Shown here piece after piece: positions 52,151 through 64,000 of a DNA stretch of 64,000 bases. The number at the start of each line of letters is the position of its first letter. Position 1 is the stretch's first letter. Location: positions 28,688,984-28,752,983 of the forward strand of contig NC_092564.1 in NCBI RefSeq assembly GCF_037975245.1. The letters are read 5' to 3'. The DNA comes from Apostichopus japonicus (lineage: Eukaryota; Echinodermata; Holothuroidea; Aspidochirotida; Stichopodidae). The notes under the pieces are model-generated. The model was not told the DNA's origin. It saw nothing but the letters and a program-made list of their open reading frames with translations, and did no database searches. Position numbers and translations under genes: made by a program.

Positions 52151-55043
52151 TTAGAAATTCTTAAACTTTTTGTTTTGTCCTTCATCTTGTTTTATCCCCT
52201 TCAAGAGTAATTTATTATATACTTCCTTTGTTTAATCTAATGTCTATGTAACATTAGGGCTCAGATAATAACAATTGAAAACTGATTAAATCCCTGAACT
52301 TACCTATTTCATACATTGAGGAATGTGGGTGGGAATTATCAAGAAAGTAATGATGCCATTCATAGACATATTATTTATGAGAACATCATTAATGATTTGT
52401 GATATTAGTTCCTAAAGTTAATCAAGAATGCCAATATCTGTATCAGGTAGCACGAATGTAATTGTTGCTGTAATCATACCTTTCTGCATAAAATTATACT
52501 GTGACATATCCATACTTGGGTTTTCTCTATCATTATATCAAGTTGATACATTTCCTACCCAGTGTTTGTTTTAATTGTAATAAATCTCCTGGAAGTGTTG
52601 TGTGGATGAGATTCACTTCTGGGCTAATATTCTGTGACAATGTTAGTCTCCAACAAGGTTTATCATCTCTAAGTGTTGTATACCAAGTACAAGTTTGACT
52701 TTGCTCCTAGCTGAATTTGAAGTAGTTTACATAACAATATATTATATCAAAATATCTGCATAAAATAACAAATATTCACCTTATGGTTAAATTAATTGAA
52801 TATTCATGTTCTTAATAAACACTATTTTGCATATGGCCTATAGATTTATGTCATTCCGACCAAACCATGTAATATTCACAAGTAATATGACACCAGTCAA
52901 TCTGATTAAGGTTAAGAGATAAGTGTGATTACAACCACTGAACTGCTAATTAGTCTGTAATTATCTCATCCACTTTCCATCTAAACAAGTGTGTGACCGG
53001 GAAAGTTAATGCAAATCTAACCATCATTACTAACCAATGAGTTGCCGATGTTTATGATGATGTTTATGATGAGCTATTTCCTCTAAGCAGTAAATGCTGG
53101 TGGATCTTGGATGTGATTTTTAGACTTGAGCAAGTCTAAAAATCACATCCCAGATCCACCAGTTTTTACTTATTTATGTTCTTGAATATGGTTGATACAA
53201 AAATGAATATGCTAACATCATTGATGTCAGTAACAAGAATGGTCACTTTCACCATGAAACAAAAACTGGACTTGACAGCTGGTTTTTTCATGACATTTCA
53301 AGTGAGATACAGTAGTTCTAAAGTGAAACCAAGATTATTCAGCTGTTTGAGGGCGTTGTTCGTCGCAAATTTCTTTCATAGAAAGTAAAGATGTCGTTGG
53401 TGATTGTTTGGTCTGTAACATAGTGTACTAATATTACTATGCTATTTGTAAGAAATATCGCGACCAGATACCTAAGTCAGACGGGTCAACTGAATGATAT
53501 TCAGGTCTGCCCATCTTGTGCCTCATACTATTTAAAATCATATGCACAAAGAGCGAATTGCAATAAGTATATGCTTCATTAAAGGATCCGAACCTCCCCC
53601 CATACCCCCCCCCCCAATGGAACGCCGCCCTCAGAAAAAGTTTGAACCCGTCTCATGCAGCCTCCAGTCACAGCAAGAACACTTTTGAAATTCGATACTT
53701 TGTAAGCATTGGCAGAATGAGACAACTTCCTGCATACCCGTTTGGTAGCAATGTACTGCAGTAAACATCACTTTTAATAGAGCATCGCGCCCTCTCTATC
53801 AATACGGCAAGTCGGCCAAAACCTGGCTTGTCATGTAATAGGTTCAAAGATTAATAGTTCTAATGACTGAACTGGCCATCTCAGACTTTGGGAAGTAGGA
53901 TTCTTGATCAAGCTCTCGTTCCACAGCGAACACTTTTCCGATTCAAATCACATGTGCAGTCCGGGAACGTTTTTTAGTGCACCAACCTCTGAAATGCTAT
54001 AAGCTGCAAATAGGCATACCCACACTGTGTCTGTTTTTACCGTACGTCCTGCTTGACACTTGCTAGAAGTAGAATATATCGTGCCTCTGCAATGTGGTAA
54101 GTGTGCAACACCTGGTTATTACCAGGGAGCTGTTATTGATAACAGCTCTCTGATATTTGCTAGACTTAACGTAAATTCATTCATGAAGGGTGAGTGGTTG
54201 GATGGTAACGTAAAGTAATGTAAAATAACTCACAACTTAATGTTTGGTGATATTTATTAGAATGGTATAGGCTACAGGCTGATGTATGATTTGTTTTCGA
54301 TCAATATAGTTAACCTTGGTGCAACGTCGTCGCTGGCTCTGTGAAATCATAAAATATTTTGAAAAACACCGGTATTTAAATTTTCCGAAATATGATAAAA
54401 TTTACGCATTGCATCGTTTACATTGAAGACTTAAAGTGTTATTTATGATTGAAAGCTCATATACCGACTGGACCATATTAATTTTTTTCACTGTCACGCT
54501 CCAATTATGGGTGTTGCTTTCAAGGAACACTATGAGCCTAGTTGAAGCCCATTTTTTCAGCAGCTCATTACAGAGCTAAAACCTCTAGCAGGTAAATGTC
54601 GTTTTTTATTAATTTTATGAATAAATTATATTGAAATTACAAGCTAAACGTTTTGAACCATTGTGCAAATATCTCAACATCTTCATATCACTTGAAAATT
54701 ATCCAAAACATTTTACCGTTGGCTATAATGTTTCTGGTAATAACATATGTAAGGCATGCATGATGTCATTAACAAAAGCAAACAGTTACGCATTTATTAG
54801 TACTTATTATATGGTAGCATGGTCATACTGGGCCTCCCTTTGTTATTTCCACAGAGTTATTCTGCGAAGTGGTCAACATTACCTGTATAAATATACCAAG
54901 GATATGTTCTGTTTGGATCAGGTCAGCTGTTTATTATTATTTACTCAAAGATCAGCTTCGAAGACGAATCAGCTGATCAATGAGTTATGCCACTGCCTGC
55001 GGTGTCATGTTTTCAAAAATTAATGACTCTTATTTAGGAGAAA
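52150..55043. other. Intergenic region between PSMA2 and the Rab gene
   Basis: Holds a long hairpin at 53085-53171, a poly-C tract at 53608 and a short palindrome AGAGCTGTTATCAATAACAG (minus strand) at about 54127-54151. A 130-codon open frame at 54631-55023 has no recognisable domain and poor coding character. The Rab 5' untranslated exon probably lies here: a possible donor CAG|GTAAAT is at 54591, and a possible acceptor is seven bases before the ATG (tatttag). Confidence 0.4.
53085..53171. repeat. Near-perfect 87-bp hairpin
   Basis: The left arm includes CTGGTGGATCTTGGATGTGA then TTTTTAGACTTG. The right arm is its reverse complement (CAAGTCTAAAAA, TCACATCC, CAGATCCACCAG), with a loop of about two bases and only minor mismatches. 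The pairing extends outward as AAG-x-AGTAAA/TTTTTACTT. It could be the two ends of a tiny MITE or a structured RNA; the near-absence of a loop argues against a microRNA precursor. Confidence 0.85.
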
Positions 55044-59480
<4,437 letters not shown>

Positions 59481-59486
59481 GAGGGA

Positions 59487-59492
59487 AATAAA
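59487..59492 (+). terminator. Polyadenylation signal after the Rab stop codon
   Basis: AATAAA begins six bases after the TGA. If used, the 3' untranslated region would be unusually short; a later signal cannot be excluded. Confidence 0.4.
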
Positions 59493-60009
59493 CATATGTG
59501 CTTCTTAATATGTGCTTTGGAAACATTTCTACGTATGTGGCATTAAAAGGCATTAGATGTCTGGGATATTAGGTCTACGTATAGTGAAAGGGGGGCAGAG
59601 GGGCGGGATGGATATATTTCTGTCGCTCTACACCGCACTTGTCTAACCAGAAATGCACTCACACAACGTTGCTGGATTCACTTTCAGTTGGATTTGATTC
59701 GAGTAAACATGAGTGCCAGGCATAAAGGGATCATTTTATTCTTTTATATGCATCATAAAACATTCCTTTTATACATCGGGAAAGTTGAAATCCTTCCAGT
59801 CTAATGTAAACACAACAGAGTGATATGATGTGATGTCAATACGCCACTGTGATATCCTAACCGTTTTGGTACAAGTACACGTTTGGTACAAGGTGTGACA
59901 ACTTCAAATGTCAGTTTCTGGAAAGCAATTTTAATTTCACAAGGAGACTTATATTATCATCCTCCCTTGAACAATGAAAATAATTAGCAATCAACAATAG
60001 TAATCGGAG

Positions 60010-60620
60010 GCCAATCTCGTCTCTTTTAAAATTAGATTATAACATTGCTGCTTCTTGTATTTCTGCAAGACTCAAAGATGTCTTGCCACATGTTATCCAT
60101 CATGATCAAACCAGTTTTCTTAAAAACCGATAGATATGAGAAAATATTCGACTGTTCGTAAATGCTATGCAGTATGTATACAGGATAACAATATGCGGTT
60201 ACATTCTCTTCGTTGACTATGAAAAAGCCTTCGACAGTGTAAATTGGATTTGTACCATATATACACTGCAACTTTTCAATTTCGGGTATAGCATTATCCG
60301 TTGGGTTAAGACCTTTTATGCAAACTGAATCATGAGGTCTGGTTTTTCCCTGTTAAATGTAGGATGCGCCAATATTGCCCTTTAAGCCCATACCTCGTGT
60401 TGTGTGCGAGTTGATTTAGTCGGATTTATGTCGGACTTCCGGTGGTAATGTTAACATTAAAGTGTTCATGTATGCTGATGATGATACAACTATTTTTTTT
60501 GGACAAGAACGATTGTTCTTTAAAGAAACTTGAGACCACCTTTTCTGGCGTTGTAGCGCAGCTGCGGGAGATACTTGGAATAAAATATATCTTGAAATCT
60601 TGAATCCAAAAGTTGCGGTT
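60010..60620 (+). pseudogene. L1/Tx1-like LINE reverse transcriptase remnant
   Basis: Across frames the plus strand gives KLDYNIAASCISARLKDVLP, HHDQTSFLKNR, FVDYEKAFDSVNW (the conserved catalytic-block region), NFGYSIIRWVKTFY and later a MYADD-like box at about 60470. Stops and frameshifts interrupt it (for example at about 60130 and 60330). The copy is old and the 5' and 3' ends are missing. Confidence 0.75.
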
Positions 60621-60686
60621 GAGTACGAACACGTGTATATTGGTTATGATTATAAGAACAAAATGAAATAGTACAGCCTTATTATG

Positions 60687-61613
60687 ATAGGCGTACGAGG
60701 CGGGGGCAGACTGCCCCCCCCCCCAAATTTCCTGAGGACAAGAAATTCGGGCAAAAGTCCTGAAAAATTAGGGCAGCCTAAGAGGAGAAAAAATATATAT
60801 GTATACATAAATATGCAGTAGCTTGCCCGAATCTTTTCAAATTTTTGCCGGACAATTCTGTGGAGAGCGTTTTATGTTATTTTTTTTGTGACATTAATAT
60901 TAATATAGGCCTAATGACTTTCTTTATTTAGCATCATGCTGCCCGAATATTTCCGTGTAACACCACCGTAAGCGCAGCTCATCCCGGGGCTACCACGCTT
61001 TTTGCACTATCAAAAATTTGTCTAACTAGTCAACTGTATACCTGGATATCCCCGACATGAGAGTATATAAGAAACGTTTTCTTGTTCATGGATGGTGGGG
61101 GGGGGGGGTGCTTACAAGCCTAGAAGTACAGGTTTATCGTATTCTTTGTTATTTTTATACTTTTTTGTGAGACAAATTGCAGTCTCACCCGACACAGCGA
61201 CATCATCCCGCCAGCCCGCCTACGTGTCGTTGAACAATGTATGCTTTTCTGGAGGTAGCTGAGTACTGTGTTAAAATAATAAATACGGTAACTAAATAGA
61301 AGCTTAGAGAATATACTGTCCTATTTTCCCCTTCAAAGTGATGTTACCATTTTTTCTTCTTCTTATTTACCAAATTTTTGGGAAGTGTAAATTTCTTAAA
61401 CGTGAGATTATAAAATAAAGAATGCTTAGATGCAACTTGCAAGGCCTCAGAAGGGCCATTTCCGGCAATCTGAGAGGATTTTTTGCCCCCAAAAATTCTT
61501 GTACGCAGTACGCGCCAACTGATGGTGGCGCTCCGCTTAGATAGTGTCACGGGAACTTTCGGGCCAAAAGTTTCTGCCCCCCCCCAAACTGAAATGGTCC
61601 CGTACGCCTATGC
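60687..61613. mobile_element. Non-autonomous DNA transposon (MITE), hAT-like by 8-bp target duplication
   Basis: TTATTATG flanks the block on both sides (60679-60686 and 61614-61621). Terminal inverted repeats share ATAGGCGTACG, followed by GGGGGCAGA at the left and, at the right, a run of C before AAACTGAAATGGTCC. G/C runs lie just inside both ends and near 61090. About 0.93 kb with no transposase. Confidence 0.7.
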
Positions 61614-61621
61614 TTATTATG

Positions 61622-64000
61622 TTTTATGCCAAGTACCTAATTAGCAAAAGCGTTCCAAGTAAGGATATTTTCAAACATAAGCTTTAATTTTTCTTCATTG
61701 TTGAAATATATGTACGTTTTCATAACAAAAAGCACAAAGAAGTTAAACTGCTAAGAGATTCTTTGCACTATTGATAAAGAAAATAAAGCTTAAATGTCAA
61801 GAAACAAACTTTTCTTTCTTTTTATCATAATTTGTTTTGCAGAAGAGATGAATGCAAATATAAATATTTAAAAAAAGAGATTTTTGCAAATACAATTTTA
61901 TTCTTGAAACTGAGGGCACCTTTGAATTACAAAAACCTATCGAAAATCAAATCATGTGATTTCATGTACCTCATAATCCTTGAAACAGAAACACAATTCA
62001 CACAGGCCACCGAGTAAAACACATGCAATATATGTCAGACTAAAATGCTGTAAAATAAAAGTTCAGGCCTGTACCTTAGTCAGTTATTAGTCTAAATATG
62101 CCTTAGAATGCACCATTTGACTGCAAAATTATGCAAGAGGAACCCCACATCCCTTATACATTGGACTCGGCTTCAATGACCTCGGCAGCATCCCTCTTTT
62201 AAAAATACTTTATTCGCACCTGGCCCGAGGGTTCCAGAAAGTTCAGCCCCTACTTAATCGGTCCGGGAAAACTTGCCCTTCCCCGTTATGGCCTTATATG
62301 AGAACATTACGCACCTTGATAACCTGTCTGTTAGCGTATAACTTATTACAAGACTTGATAAATGGGCACTCTAAGACAGAAATAAAACTTGATTTGACAA
62401 CAAAAATAAGAAGAGCATAGGCCTACCCCTCTTGCCGGAGAGTAATTTTTTGTTATATGTTATTGCGGGCAACATTACATAAGATCACGAGATAAAGAAG
62501 GTTAGGAGAGGTGTGGTGAATGCTTATCGAAAACGGGTATTTATTGTCTTCTATAATCATGTGAAGTCAAATTCCATGCATGCACGCCTAACATTGTAGT
62601 TTCTATAAATTATGAAAAGCCTAATGGTTAGGCTTTGGCATGCCTAACTTAAACTATAGCATTAGCAGTAAACATGTTATTGTTACAGTAACATTGTGTA
62701 TTCCGATGGAAAATGGGGTGTCAACGCTTATAAGACAACATCGACATCACTGTGTGTAAGGTAGCGTAATGGTAATACGTGGGTGGCCTCCTCAACAATG
62801 AACCTTGTAACATAAAGCCATGACTGGAGTCGCATATTCTCCAAACTGAAGATCCTGGACGAAAAGATTTCCCCATAGACATTGTACAGGTCCTTGGGTC
62901 TCAGCTAGAAGAAACAACTCTTTGCCATGGTGCAGCTATGGGCAGATATGCAATGCAATTGAAGGCCTTTTGTTGCTTGTATAGGCTAGGCCATGTGTCC
63001 TGCAATATTGTACAGTGAATGTTGGTCCCAAATACATGCCTTCCACTCAGAGATGGTTAAGGCAGGCTCCGAGTAGCACCCATACCTTCCAAACTTGCAC
63101 CCATCTGTTTCATAGAAAACAAGGCTTGGCGCCACTTTTCAACTCAGTAGTGCCTAACTAATTCTCCATATATTGTACGCTGATAGCGTAGTGCATGATT
63201 AAAATTCCCACACTATTTGATCAAACCTGTTGCAAACTTCAACATCAAGTTAACTTGCAATGCTTGTAGTAAGCTGTCTAGTTTTGCACTAAAAATGCAC
63301 AGGTCCGGTTACAAGTTAACTCTTAAAACTTTATCTACTTATTGTAAACATTTGTAACTTCCTTGCTGTACATAGGCAAACCTACAGATAAAGGCTGCAA
63401 GCTTGAAAGTGCTGCAAATTATGAAACATTTTAATAATAAGTTGTAACCATGACATAAGTTTTGGATGTTTAAAATACAAGATTTAGTGAAACAAGAGTG
63501 TTTTAGAGCTGAGATTATATGAATCAAATCTGTAGTTCCCAATTAATTATCACTGGTTTCAAACTAATCACCAAAGAAGCATGTAGCTGCAGAGGTGGTC
63601 TGGCTTCCTTCCGACCTACACTAACAACAATAGGATAGTATTTGGTGATCGGTAACACAAAACCCTGAAGCAAAAAAACATTTTGTGTCAGAAATAAAAT
63701 ACAGGAGAAGTGGACATACCTCTCATGAATGGTTCTTTGGGGATTTTCTACATAATTTTCGTTTTACATTGTACAAAATTTGAGGACTTCTTGAACATAT
63801 TTGCTGTCCTTCTGTACCGTGATTTTTGGAAAACAGTTCCCCCATTCTCAAAAAGAAGCGTAATAATTGGCAATTGAATTGTGCGTTGCCCTGAAAAAAG
63901 GATTTTAGTTACGTTTGCCACACAGCGGGTAATATTTGTACAGAAAAGATTCACTCATATGTGACAGGCTTTTGGGCTGGCATTTCTTGTGGGAGATCTT
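61622..64000. other. Right-hand stretch without a confident gene
   Basis: AT-rich DNA. Two splice-bounded candidate segments on the minus strand at 63524-63664 and 63720-63890 are discussed under findings; nothing else is supported. Confidence 0.4.

Noticed and set aside
53041-53171. microRNA precursor
   Set aside because: The hairpin has essentially no terminal loop and is near-perfectly paired, unlike a microRNA precursor; an inverted-repeat origin is more likely.
54631-55023. 130-codon open frame just before the Rab start
   Set aside because: Composition and lack of any domain suggest chance; it lies where the Rab 5' untranslated intron is expected.

Overview
This window looks like nuclear DNA of an invertebrate animal. 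It is AT-rich, genes are sparse and split by GT-AG introns of 0.1 to 4 kb, and retrotransposon fragments, inverted-repeat elements and simple repeats are common. The proteins and the repeat style fit an invertebrate deuterostome, possibly an echinoderm. That placement is inference; nothing seen here fixes the species.

Five protein genes can be assembled exon by exon with matching splice phases. (1) Left edge, minus strand, 8461 down to 183 and running off the window: a nucleoplasmin-like (NPL) domain protein of which nine exons are visible. Every junction is phase 1, and two of the exons are a recent tandem duplication. (2) 12885-18470, plus strand: a three-exon gene for a 123-residue single-pass membrane protein of unknown family. 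Its first intron holds a 3.1-kb inverted-repeat element carrying the decayed remains of a SAM-domain gene. (3) 30112-25315, minus strand: a complete three-exon type II Golgi carbohydrate sulfotransferase of 375 residues. (4) 46658-50850, plus strand: proteasome subunit alpha type-2, five exons, 235 residues. (5) 55044-59480, plus strand: a Rab5/21/22/31-like GTPase, six exons, 234 residues, with a duplicated decoy copy of its last splice acceptor.

The rest is mostly mobile and repetitive DNA. There are four non-LTR retrotransposon remnants (about 17.5, 22.2-22.8, 30.5-31.6 and 60.0-60.6 kb), a putative 1.5-kb solo LTR inside the NPL gene, and two short non-autonomous DNA transposons with clear target-site duplications (46.1 and 60.7 kb). 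A 1.07-kb foldback element at 40.5-41.5 kb encloses a palindromic minisatellite. There is also a 33-bp satellite at 23.7-24.0 kb, an 87-bp near-perfect hairpin at 53.1 kb, and several dispersed repeat families with two or more copies in the window. The 31.7-40.4 kb and 41.5-46.0 kb stretches hold no gene that can be supported with confidence.

The genes do not form a pathway; they are ordinary unrelated neighbours. The parts most worth checking as new biology are the NPL protein with its modular phase-1 exons and paired SUMO motifs, the unrecognised small membrane protein, and the inverted-repeat element carrying a SAM-domain gene.
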